Source of the DNA: an uncultured Fimbriimonadales bacterium
GTDB taxonomy: Bacteria; Armatimonadota; Fimbriimonadia; Fimbriimonadales; GBS-DC
Assembly (NCBI GenBank): GCA_937934465.1
Contig: CALGZO010000102.1
Location: 1-12,403, forward strand
Length of the DNA stretch: 12,403 nucleotides
Direction: 5' to 3'
This document shows, in pieces, positions 1 through 5,898 of the stretch. The notes beneath the pieces were generated by a model. It made no database searches. It saw only the letters and a program-made list of their open reading frames with translations, and was not told where the DNA came from. The position numbers were made by a program, and so were the translations under genes. Numbering within the stretch: position 1 is the first letter of the stretch; every line of letters starts with the position of its first letter.

Positions 1-223
1 AGATTGCTATGCCGACAGGCTTGGGGTTGGGTATCCACCAGCCGTACAGGCGGATGCCGTCGCGCGAGGGGAACGCCACATTCTGATAGGGCAGTCCCAC
101 ATCGCGCGGAGTCATAAAAAACGGCGTGCGCGGCGGACGCAAGGTCGCCTTCGTGGCGAGATAGTTCACCAGCAGGAGTATCCCCAGCGCGAAGCCAACC
201 GCAACCACAATCGCGAGCCACAT
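1..223 (-). CDS. Alpha/beta hydrolase, N-terminal part (runs off left edge)
   Basis: The reading frame begins with ATG at 223 on the minus strand and continues open to the window edge, giving 74 visible residues. It starts with a hydrophobic segment (about residues 2-22, WLAIVVAVGFALGILLLV), probably a membrane anchor or uncleaved signal. It continues with RPPRTPFFMTPRDVGL, then FPSRDGIRLYGWWIPNPKP, typical of the first beta-strands of serine hydrolases of the alpha/beta-hydrolase fold (S33/BAAT-like), where the sentence 'SRDG..L.GW.IP' precedes the oxyanion strand and HG motif. The catalytic Ser, Asp and His lie outside the window, so the substrate cannot be read. It is divergent from the dehydrogenase at 283, with only 59 bp between the start codons. 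The start is supported by a TATACT box 6 nt upstream. Confidence 0.8.
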   Translation of the reverse strand, partial: MWLAIVVAVGFALGILLLVNYLATKATLRPPRTPFFMTPRDVGLPYQNVAFPSRDGIRLYGWWIPNPKPVGIAI

Positions 224-229
224 ACCTAT

Positions 230-235
230 AGTATA
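230..235 (-). promoter_or_regulatory. -10 box of the alpha/beta hydrolase gene, leaderless type
   Basis: TATACT on the minus strand is followed by only 6 nt (ATAGGT) before the ATG at 223, so transcription would start at or next to the start codon. No Shine-Dalgarno sequence fits. A TTGC-type -35 is not convincing. This is inferred from sequence only. Confidence 0.6.
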
Positions 236-267
236 CACGAGGTCGCCCTATAGCAATCACGCAGAGG

Positions 268-273
268 TATACT
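268..273 (+). promoter_or_regulatory. -10 box of the zinc dehydrogenase gene, leaderless type, inside a near-palindrome
   Basis: TATACT is preceded by GAGG and followed by 9 nt (CTCTGCTTGG minus its last base) before the ATG at 283; no ribosome-binding site lies in between. The box is embedded in an inverted repeat, GCAGA at 261-265 and TCTGC at 273-277, which could be an operator. It lies only 32 bp from the opposing -10 box at 230-235, so the two upstream promoter halves must overlap. Confidence 0.6.
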
Positions 274-282
274 CTGCTTGGC

Positions 283-1317
283 ATGAAGGCGGTGGTGCAT
301 TACGCTTTGGAGCCGTGCAGCGTGGAGTTGCGCGAGATAGCCGAGCCGACGCCGCGCGCGGGCGAGGTGGTGGTGCGCGTGCGCGCGGTGGGCGTGTGCG
401 GCTCCGATTTGCACCAGTACCACAACACGCAGTCGTGGCAGGTGAACACGCCCGTCGTGCTGGGACACGAGTTTGCAGGCGTCATCGAAGCCGTCGGCGA
501 GGGCGTCCACGACTGGCAAGTGGGCGCGCGCGTGGCGTGCGAGACCGCCGCCGTCATCTGCCAGACCTGCGCCTACTGCCGCACTGGACGCTACAACCTC
601 TGCCCCCACCGACTCGGATTCGGCTACGGCGTCAACGGCGCGATGACCCGCTATGTGCGCGTCCCCGCTCGAATCCTGCACCGCCTGCCCGATAACCTCA
701 GCTTCGAGGACGCCGCGATGACCGAACCCTGCTGCGTCGCCGCGCACGCCGTTATCGAATGCTCCAACCCCCAACCGGGCGACCTCGTGGTGGTTTTCGG
801 CAGCGGACCAATCGGACTGCTGTGCCTGCAGATGGCGAAACTGTTCAGCCCGCGCATGGCAATCCTAATCGGTCTCAGCACGGACGGCGCGCGCTTGTCG
901 ATGGCGGAAGCCTCAGGCGCGGACTTGGTGCTGTGCGCCGATACCGACCCCATCGAGACCATCGTCAAACGCATCGGCGACGGGCTGGGCGCGGACTTGG
1001 TGATAGACGCGGTAGGCGTATCGGCGGTGCTGGAGCCGTGCCTGCGCATCACGCGACCCGACGGGCAAATCACTAAAGTCGGCTGGGGACCCGAACCCCT
1101 CAACTTCAGCCTCGACCCGTTGGTGGGCAAGAACCTCACCCTGCAAGGCGCGTTCAGCCACACTTGGGCGACTTGGGAGCGCGTGCTGACGCTGATGAGC
1201 GCGGGCAAACTACGCTTAGCCCCCCTGCGCCGCGTCTTCGCGTTGGATGAGTGGCGCGCCGCCTTCTGCGCGATGGAGCAACGCCATACCGCCAAAAGCC
1301 TGCTGATTCCCGATTAA
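283..1317 (+). CDS. Zinc-dependent medium-chain alcohol/polyol dehydrogenase
   Basis: This 344-residue protein has the length and order of the zinc-containing MDR family (alcohol, sorbitol/L-iditol and threonine dehydrogenases). Visible are the catalytic-zinc region with C39-G-S-D and G61-H62-E63, the structural-zinc cluster with C93, C96, C99 and C107, a Glu-Pro at 148-149, and the NAD(P)-binding turn GSGPIG at 173-178. It probably oxidises a secondary alcohol or polyol with NAD(P) in the cytoplasm. The substrate is not readable from sequence; the close relatives are mostly sugar-alcohol or threonine dehydrogenases. The start at 283 is chosen because MKAVV is the usual N-terminus and a -10 box lies 9 nt upstream. 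It stands alone on the plus strand, convergent with tsaD (38 bp between the stop codons) and divergent from the hydrolase at 223. Confidence 0.9.
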   Translation: MKAVVHYALEPCSVELREIAEPTPRAGEVVVRVRAVGVCGSDLHQYHNTQSWQVNTPVVLGHEFAGVIEAVGEGVHDWQVGARVACETAAVICQTCAYCRTGRYNLCPHRLGFGYGVNGAMTRYVRVPARILHRLPDNLSFEDAAMTEPCCVAAHAVIECSNPQPGDLVVVFGSGPIGLLCLQMAKLFSPRMAILIGLSTDGARLSMAEASGADLVLCADTDPIETIVKRIGDGLGADLVIDAVGVSAVLEPCLRITRPDGQITKVGWGPEPLNFSLDPLVGKNLTLQGAFSHTWATWERVLTLMSAGKLRLAPLRRVFALDEWRAAFCAMEQRHTAKSLLIPD

Positions 1318-1355
1318 GCCACCCAAGTTCCATCGGGCTCGCGTGCGCAGGATAC

Positions 1356-2384
1356 CTACTGTGGGCGCGAGTCGTCGCCGAGCGGCGCGTTCGCGTAGGC
1401 GTCGAGGTCGTAGGCGGCGCGTTCGCCTGCAAGCAGCCGAAAGTAGCCTGCGAGGGCAATCATCGCGGCGTTGTCGGTGCAGTAGTTGGGGGGCGGGATT
1501 TTGAGGTTCAAGCCTGCGCGTTGGCATGCTGTGCGCATCTGCGCTTGCAGGGCGGAGTTCGCCGCCACGCCGCCGACCACTGTGAGCGTCGGCGCGCCAT
1601 ATGCCCGCGCCGCCGAGACGGCTTTCTCGATAAGCGCGTCCACCACCGCCTGCTGGAACGAAGCGCACAAGTCGTCGACCGCCTGTGCGTTCAGGGCGCC
1701 CTGCGCCTGCAGGCGTTCCACCTCGCGCCGCACGGCGGTCTTCAAGCCGCTGAAGCTGAAGCGCCACCCCGCCACCTGAGCGCGTGGGAAGCGGAACGCA
1801 TTCGGGTCGCCCTGACGCGCGCGTCGGTCAATCTCAGGTCCGCCAGGGTAGCCCAGTTGGAGCAGGCGCGCGGTCTTGTCAAACGCTTCGCCTGCCGCGT
1901 CGTCCAGAGTATGCCCCAAGAGTTGGTAGTCGCCGTGCCCGCGCGCCAACACCAGCTCGGTGTGCCCGCCCGACACAATCAGCGCGAGGTGTGGGAACGG
2001 GATGTCGGAGTCGGGTTCCGTGAGGAACGCCGAGTAGAGGTGACCTTCCAAGTGGTTCACGCCGACGAAAGGGACGCGCAGGGCGAACGCGAGCGACTTG
2101 GCGGCGGCTAAGCCCACCACCAACGCGCCAATCAGCCCCGGTCGGTTCGTGACGGCAATCGCGTCGATTTGGCGCAGTTCAATACCCGCCGTGTCCAACG
2201 CCTGTTGTAGGATTGGATGGAGCCGTTCGACATGCTGACGCGCGGCGGCTTCGGGCACAACGCCGCCCCACTGCGCGTGCAAATCGGCTTGCGACGCCAC
2301 GATGCTGGCGTGCGTCGCTCGCCCCTCCAGCACCGCCACAGAAGTCTCGTCGCAACTGGTCTCGATGCCCAAAATGTAGCGCAC
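1356..2384 (-). CDS. tsaD: tRNA N6-adenosine threonylcarbamoyltransferase TsaD
   Basis: TsaD (Kae1/YgjD/Gcp family) transfers the threonylcarbamoyl group to A37 of tRNAs reading ANN codons, together with TsaB, TsaE and TsaC partners not present here. From the GTG at 2384 the protein has 342 residues, a normal length. It opens with RYILGIETSCDETS, the family signature, and shows the metal-binding H111-L-E-G-H115, the ASKHA nucleotide-binding stretch VSGGHTEL at 138-145, GGVAAN at 271-276 and the third metal ligand D304 in CTDNAAMIA. A longer frame back to 2486 exists but would add 34 residues that overlap the upstream gene and precede the conserved start, so GTG 2384 is preferred. The GTG lies 7 nt after the stop of the receptor-like gene, and a TATAAT box overlaps that stop, so tsaD may have its own leaderless transcript. 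Confidence 0.96.
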   Translation of the reverse strand: MRYILGIETSCDETSVAVLEGRATHASIVASQADLHAQWGGVVPEAAARQHVERLHPILQQALDTAGIELRQIDAIAVTNRPGLIGALVVGLAAAKSLAFALRVPFVGVNHLEGHLYSAFLTEPDSDIPFPHLALIVSGGHTELVLARGHGDYQLLGHTLDDAAGEAFDKTARLLQLGYPGGPEIDRRARQGDPNAFRFPRAQVAGWRFSFSGLKTAVRREVERLQAQGALNAQAVDDLCASFQQAVVDALIEKAVSAARAYGAPTLTVVGGVAANSALQAQMRTACQRAGLNLKIPPPNYCTDNAAMIALAGYFRLLAGERAAYDLDAYANAPLGDDSRPQ

Positions 2385-2390
2385 GGTAAG

Positions 2391-2396
2391 ATTATA
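2391..2396 (-). promoter_or_regulatory. -10 box of tsaD, overlapping the upstream stop codon
   Basis: The last codons of the upstream gene, GTA TAA, followed by T, form a perfect TATAAT. It is 6 nt (CTTACC) ahead of the GTG start of tsaD, and there is no Shine-Dalgarno sequence in the 7-nt gap. This fits a leaderless transcript starting at or just before the GTG, although translational re-initiation after the adjacent TAA is an alternative. Confidence 0.5.
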
Positions 2397-3300
2397 CAGC
2401 CTTGCGCGCCTCGCTGCGGAGCTGCTCGATGCGCTTGAGCAACCATTCACTGCTGCGTGCGAGCGGGTCGGCAGGGTCTTCCGCAACGAGCGGCTCGGGC
2501 GTGCGCCCCATCGCCAAGTCGCGCATAAATATTTCCACTGCGCGCAGGCGACGCGCTTGGGATTGCAAAGTTCGATAGACCTCCGCCCACTCGGTGTCGC
2601 GCAGGCTCGGCTCGAGCGTCTCGGCGCATGAGGGCTGCTCCAACGCCTGTTGAAGCCAGCGCACGGGCAACCCCCACCGCAGCCATAGGAGGAGTAGCAT
2701 CGCGCACAGGCTCAGCGCGCTGGTTAGCCCATAGCCTGCCAAGGCTCGGATTTCGTGCGCCAGCGTCTGCTCGGTCTGGCGTAGAATTTCCACACGGAAG
2801 TCGTGTAGCGCGCTATGCAGTGTGTCTTGTCCGCGCCATCGGAAAATGCGCAGGTCGGATGGGTTCACGGGTTGTGTCGCGGGGCGCGCGGTAAACCTTG
2901 AGAGTTGCGCTTGCATCTGTAGCCACTCCAGCTCCAGACGCATCTGTGCAATCTTCAGGGCGGGCGAGGCGTCTGTCGTGGGCGTCGCGAGCAGAGATTG
3001 AACCGCGCGCTCAGCCGATTGCGAAGCGTCTCGCAACTCGGCGCGCAGGGCGAGCGAGTCGTAGCCTGCAGCGCGCGCTCTGACCGAGTCGGCGTGCGCC
3101 AAGCCCAGCAGGGCGCGCTCCATCTGCAGCGTGGCGTTCTCCGCCTGCGTGAGGTGGTCTAACACAGTGGATTGAGAACGCTGGGTTGCACCGACGACGC
3201 GCCAAGCGTGGACGAAGCCCCACACGCTCAACACGAGCAGTGCGAGTGCGAACGCCCACGCGCCAGCGTACACCGCGCGCCGTCCACGATTCGAACGCAC
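2392..3300 (-). CDS. Two-TM receptor-like membrane protein without an output domain
   Basis: This 302-residue protein starts at GTG 3300, 7 nt after the stop of the GT-C-like gene, so the two are probably co-transcribed. TM1 is at about residues 9-31, followed by a helical extracytoplasmic region of about 150 residues rich in Gln, Glu, Ala and Arg (32-187), TM2 at about 188-208, and a cytoplasmic tail of roughly 94 residues. The topology and the Pro after TM2 (LPVRWLQQAL, 211-220) followed by D235-T-E-W resemble a sensor domain (CHASE3 or four-helix-bundle type) joined to a short HAMP-like segment. No histidine kinase, methyl-accepting, GGDEF or PP2C domain follows; the tail ends in a short helix (SSEWLLKRIEQLRSE). 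The function is unknown. A structural or regulatory partner role is possible. The architecture is seen in the sequence; the HAMP and sensor labels are inference. Confidence 0.75.
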   Translation of the reverse strand: MRSNRGRRAVYAGAWAFALALLVLSVWGFVHAWRVVGATQRSQSTVLDHLTQAENATLQMERALLGLAHADSVRARAAGYDSLALRAELRDASQSAERAVQSLLATPTTDASPALKIAQMRLELEWLQMQAQLSRFTARPATQPVNPSDLRIFRWRGQDTLHSALHDFRVEILRQTEQTLAHEIRALAGYGLTSALSLCAMLLLLWLRWGLPVRWLQQALEQPSCAETLEPSLRDTEWAEVYRTLQSQARRLRAVEIFMRDLAMGRTPEPLVAEDPADPLARSSEWLLKRIEQLRSEARKAV

Positions 3301-3307
3301 ATCTCAG

Positions 3308-4624
3308 TTATTCCACATCAGGGCGGAATAGCTCGCGCAAGCGTCGCCCGCCCCACCAGATTAGCCCGACATCGAACAGCGTTTTGCCCATCTGCGGTAG
3401 GTACATGTAATGCTCAAAGAAGTGCAGGAACGCCATCGGTAGGAAGGTGAGCGCGTGCCACGCGAGTGCGCCGCCCAGCAGCTGTCGGTTGCGCCACAAC
3501 GCCGTCAACACCCCCAGATAGAGCAACGCGCCCGCGAGGTGGTCCCAGCCCGCCTTGTCCACCAGTAGTATCTCGAAGTCGGTTCCGACGGCGCGCCAGT
3601 AGCTGATTTGACCGACGGGAGGGATGAGGTCGCTGAAGTAGGTTTGCACGGGTCCTGCGAGGCTGCTGCGGCGTTGTTGGCGTTGGTAGTCGGTCGGCTC
3701 GGTGGGCAACAGGCTCACGCGCAGCGCGACGATGACCATCGCAGCGGCGGCGACGGCTCCGAACGCGCGCCAGCCCCACACGCCCCAGCGATGGCGCATG
3801 CCGACCGCCAACGCCGCCGATGCGCCCGCCAGCGTAATCGGCTGCTCATAGCTGCCCAGCGCCAACAGATAGAGCGCGCCGCCCCCAGCAAGCCAGCCCC
3901 ACCGCCGCTCCGACGCGCCGCGCAGCAACCCATACATCGCCCACACGCTGAATAGCGCGCCCAGCAGCGCAGTGCGCGAGGGTACCCAAGTAATCAGGCG
4001 CGTGTAGTGCGTCTCCAGCAGGCGGTCAAACCCCCAAAACAGCGCGCCCAACGCCAGCAGCAGGGGCAGCCAGCGCGTGCGCCGAGCGACCGACCGTTCC
4101 GTGCGCGGGGAGGCGATGTAGAGGATAATCCCGACGACGCCCACGAACCACCACGCCGACCACTTACCCAACGCCGCCGTCAGCCCAGCCTGTTGCAGGC
4201 TCAGCGCAACAGCGGCGCACAGCGCAAGCCAATCGGCGTGGGGATACTCGATAAGTTGGGCATAGGCGCGCGCCAGAAAAAACAGCCCCCACGCTGTCAG
4301 CGCCATCAGCAGCCAGTTCGTCAGTCGGAAGCCCCACGCCGCCTCGCCGTACAGCGTGTAATCCAGCGCAATCGTGAAACTGGAGACGGGGCGATAGAAG
4401 CCGTTCTCCAGCAGCCAATCGCCCACGAACCATCGCCACGCGCCGCCAAGTCCGCCCGTGTCGCGCACAGCGTTGAGCATCACGGCGGTATCGCTGTCGG
4501 CGCGTAAAGGGGTCTCGATAGCGATTTGGGGCAGAGCGAGCGCGTGTAAGCACACAATTGCACCCAGCGCCGCCCACGCTATCCAACTACTTCTTCTGCT
4601 TGAAGAAGAGCGCGTTCTTCTCAA
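3308..4624 (-). CDS. Polytopic membrane protein, GT-C glycosyltransferase-like
   Basis: The 438-residue frame is strongly hydrophobic, with about ten predicted membrane helices. The first begins near residue 13, followed by a loop carrying acidic residues D43 and D45 (RADSDTAVML) and then FYRPVSSFTIALDYTLYG at 77-94. An acidic pair in the first loop and the 'RP.SS...LDY.L.G' motif recall GT-C enzymes of the PMT/TMTC type that use lipid-linked sugars. Near the C-terminus, FEHYMYLPQMGK resembles the 'ER..YLP' motif of the same group. Donor and acceptor cannot be told. The start is uncertain: TTG 4624 lies 38 nt inside the ferredoxin gene and lacks a clear Shine-Dalgarno site, but no later in-frame start precedes the first membrane helix. 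Translation is probably coupled to the ferredoxin. Envelope glycosylation is an inference. Confidence 0.75.
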   Translation of the reverse strand: MRRTRSSSSRRSSWIAWAALGAIVCLHALALPQIAIETPLRADSDTAVMLNAVRDTGGLGGAWRWFVGDWLLENGFYRPVSSFTIALDYTLYGEAAWGFRLTNWLLMALTAWGLFFLARAYAQLIEYPHADWLALCAAVALSLQQAGLTAALGKWSAWWFVGVVGIILYIASPRTERSVARRTRWLPLLLALGALFWGFDRLLETHYTRLITWVPSRTALLGALFSVWAMYGLLRGASERRWGWLAGGGALYLLALGSYEQPITLAGASAALAVGMRHRWGVWGWRAFGAVAAAAMVIVALRVSLLPTEPTDYQRQQRRSSLAGPVQTYFSDLIPPVGQISYWRAVGTDFEILLVDKAGWDHLAGALLYLGVLTALWRNRQLLGGALAWHALTFLPMAFLHFFEHYMYLPQMGKTLFDVGLIWWGGRRLRELFRPDVE

Positions 4625-4829
4625 TATAGTGGCGCCATTCAGGGGGTACTTCCGTGTCGGCGTAGATGGCGTTCACAGGGCACTCCGGTTCACATAGTCC
4701 GCAGTCGATACACTCGTCGGGGTGGATATAGAGCTGGTCTTCGCCTTCGTAGATGCAGTCTACGGGGCAGACCGCCACGCACGACTTGTCTTTCACGCCG
4801 ATACAAGGCTCCGTGATAACATAGGGCAT
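4587..4829 (-). CDS. fdxA: Seven-iron (3Fe-4S/4Fe-4S) ferredoxin
   Basis: This 80-residue protein is a soluble cytoplasmic electron carrier of the Thermus/mycobacterial 7Fe type. It has a first cluster motif in which Cys9, Cys17, Cys21-Pro and Cys25 appear (CIGVKDKSCVAVCPVDC) and a second, CIDCGLCEPECPV at 40-52. Where 8Fe ferredoxins have a Cys three residues after the first one, this protein has Val12, the usual sign of a 3Fe-4S cluster at that site. The tail PPEWRHYIEKN is also conserved in this group. It likely serves pyruvate/2-oxoacid oxidation or other redox enzymes; nothing nearby names its partner. The start at 4829 is backed by GGAGGT 8 nt upstream and a -10-like TATCCT box further up. 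Its 3' end overlaps the start of the GT-C-like gene by 38 nt. Confidence 0.95.
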   Translation of the reverse strand: MPYVITEPCIGVKDKSCVAVCPVDCIYEGEDQLYIHPDECIDCGLCEPECPVNAIYADTEVPPEWRHYIEKNALFFKQKK

Positions 4830-4837
4830 GAGAACTT

Positions 4838-4858
4838 ACCTCCGCGCATAGGATACCC
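4838..4858 (-). promoter_or_regulatory. Ferredoxin promoter -10 region (GGGTATCCT) and Shine-Dalgarno site
   Basis: On the minus strand GGGTATCCT (4858-4850) begins 4 nt after the SLH-like gene's stop codon. It is followed by a short leader with GGAGGT (4843-4838), 8 nt before the ATG at 4829. A strong Shine-Dalgarno site plus a leader contrasts with the leaderless genes nearby and suits an abundant protein. Confidence 0.6.
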
Positions 4859-4862
4859 GATT

Positions 4863-5516
4863 TCAGTTCTCCAGGTGGGGTTCGTCACGGTAGCGTTCGA
4901 GGGCGCGTCGGGCGAGGTCGCGCAGCAGGTCGGGCAGCTCCTTGCCGAGGATGGGTTCGTTCGGCTTCTGGTAGAGGGTTGCGCCTGCGCCGACCCAGCC
5001 GCCCTGCGCCAGATATTGCAGCGAGCGGTAGGCGGGGTGGTCGCGTTCCAGCGCGATGGTCGGTTGCGTGCGGAAACGAAGCACGCCGCGCGGCGCGCCT
5101 ATCTGCTCGCGCATGCGCGCGTCGAGCCGCTGCGCATACTGCGCCAGCATCTGCCCGACCTGATAGCGCGGCATGGGACGGTTCGCGCTGAATCGGGGCG
5201 GGATGGCGCCGCGCGACTTGAGCGCTTGCAACGCTTCCTGCGCCCACGCAGGGTGATTGCCTTCCAAGCGCGTCGCGCCTGCGCTCGCTGTGCTAAGCGG
5301 CTTTTGGAACGCCTCGCTCAAACCGCGCTCCAAGTTCACGATAAACTCGGCAGTGATTACAGCGACCTCGTAGCCTGTGAGGGGCGCGTCGTATGCAGAA
5401 GTGGGCTTCGGCGGCGGCGCGTGGAAGTGCGGCTCACGCTGCGACGGCTGCGACGCCAGCGCGCCTATCAACAGCAGGTTCACACCAGCCGCGCGCACTA
5501 ATCGATAACGGTTCAT
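4863..5516 (-). CDS. Exported protein with degenerate S-layer homology (SLH-like) repeats
   Basis: From ATG 5516 the protein has 217 residues. It opens with a signal peptide (basic MNRYRLVR, hydrophobic core 9-20, likely cleavage after ALA at 21) and a Pro-rich linker. Three SLH-like units follow: a partial one (46-63, PLTGYEVAVITAEFIVNL), one at 85-131 (HPAWAQEALQALKSRGAI...) and one at 157-207 (DHPAYRSLQYLAQGGWVG...PNEPILGKELPDLL). SLH domains bind cell-wall polymers and anchor proteins to the envelope. Here the repeats make up the whole mature protein, so it could be a small envelope adaptor rather than an anchored enzyme. The TRAE-type motif of classical SLH is only partly kept. A frame back to 5693 is rejected because it overlaps the HIT gene and MNRYR begins a proper signal peptide. 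Confidence 0.75.
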   Translation of the reverse strand: MNRYRLVRAAGVNLLLIGALASQPSQREPHFHAPPPKPTSAYDAPLTGYEVAVITAEFIVNLERGLSEAFQKPLSTASAGATRLEGNHPAWAQEALQALKSRGAIPPRFSANRPMPRYQVGQMLAQYAQRLDARMREQIGAPRGVLRFRTQPTIALERDHPAYRSLQYLAQGGWVGAGATLYQKPNEPILGKELPDLLRDLARRALERYRDEPHLEN

Positions 5517-5523
5517 ACCTTTA

Positions 5524-5529
5524 ATTATG
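5524..5529 (-). promoter_or_regulatory. -10 box of the SLH-like gene, leaderless type
   Basis: CATAAT on the minus strand lies 7 nt (TAAAGGT) before the ATG at 5516, within the 26-bp gap behind the HIT stop codon. The AAAGG directly against the start codon is too close to be a useful ribosome site, so the box is more likely a promoter for a leaderless message than a leader element. Confidence 0.4.
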
Positions 5530-5542
5530 GCAGATAGGCGCG

Positions 5543-5887
5543 CTAACCTGGCGGCCATGTCATATGCCGACCGCCCAGCAGATGGAAGTGGAGATGATAC
5601 ACCGACTGACCCGCCGCGCGGTTGGTGTTCAGCACCACTCGGTAGCCCTCCGCCTCGATGCCTTCCTGACGCGCAAGCTCGGCGCAGACCCACAGCAGAT
5701 GCCCCATCAGCGACTCGTGTTCGGTGTGCATCGCCGCGAGGTTCTCGATGTGCTGACGCGGTACAACTAAGATATGGGTGGGCGCTTGCGGATTGATGTC
5801 GCGGAAGGCGAAGGCGCGCTCATCCTCATATACGACCTGCGTGGGGATTTCGTGATTCACAAACTTGCAGAACAGGCACTCGCTCAT
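5543..5887 (-). CDS. HIT-family nucleotide hydrolase/transferase (HINT-like)
   Basis: This 114-residue protein carries the family signature H98-L-H100-F-H102-L-L, in which the middle or last His is the nucleophile attacking the alpha-phosphate of a nucleotide. It starts with the zinc-ribbon-like C4-L-F-C7, and has PTHILVVPRQHI at 36-47 and N87-N89 before the triad, all typical of the HINT branch that hydrolyses adenosine phosphoramidates or AMP-lysine adducts. The size is normal. Its ATG overlaps the stop of the upstream transposase-sigma fusion (ATGA), and GGGAGG sits 5 nt before the ATG inside that gene, so the two are translationally coupled. The natural substrate is unknown; HIT genes often sit beside genes of no clear related function. 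Confidence 0.93.
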   Translation of the reverse strand: MSECLFCKFVNHEIPTQVVYEDERAFAFRDINPQAPTHILVVPRQHIENLAAMHTEHESLMGHLLWVCAELARQEGIEAEGYRVVLNTNRAAGQSVYHLHFHLLGGRHMTWPPG

Positions 5888-5898
5888 GCGAACCTCCC
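5884..5898 (-). promoter_or_regulatory. Ribosome-binding site and ATGA stop/start overlap of the HIT gene
   Basis: GGGAGG (5898-5893) lies 5 nt before ATG 5887, and the TGA of the upstream gene shares two bases with that ATG (ATGA, 5887-5884). This fixes the HIT start and implies translational coupling with the transposase-sigma fusion. Confidence 0.85.

Noticed and set aside
1318..1355. Bidirectional terminator between the convergent dehydrogenase and tsaD
   Set aside because: No stem-loop with a following T-run could be found in the 38-bp gap.
1251..2111. Long plus-strand open frame opposite tsaD
   Set aside because: It mirrors tsaD codons in GC-rich DNA, has Arg/Ala/Val-rich composition and matches no family; tsaD on the other strand is certain.
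4722..5501. Plus-strand frame of 259 codons opposite the ferredoxin and SLH-like gene
   Set aside because: A shadow of two real minus-strand genes, with no start signals and no recognisable domain.
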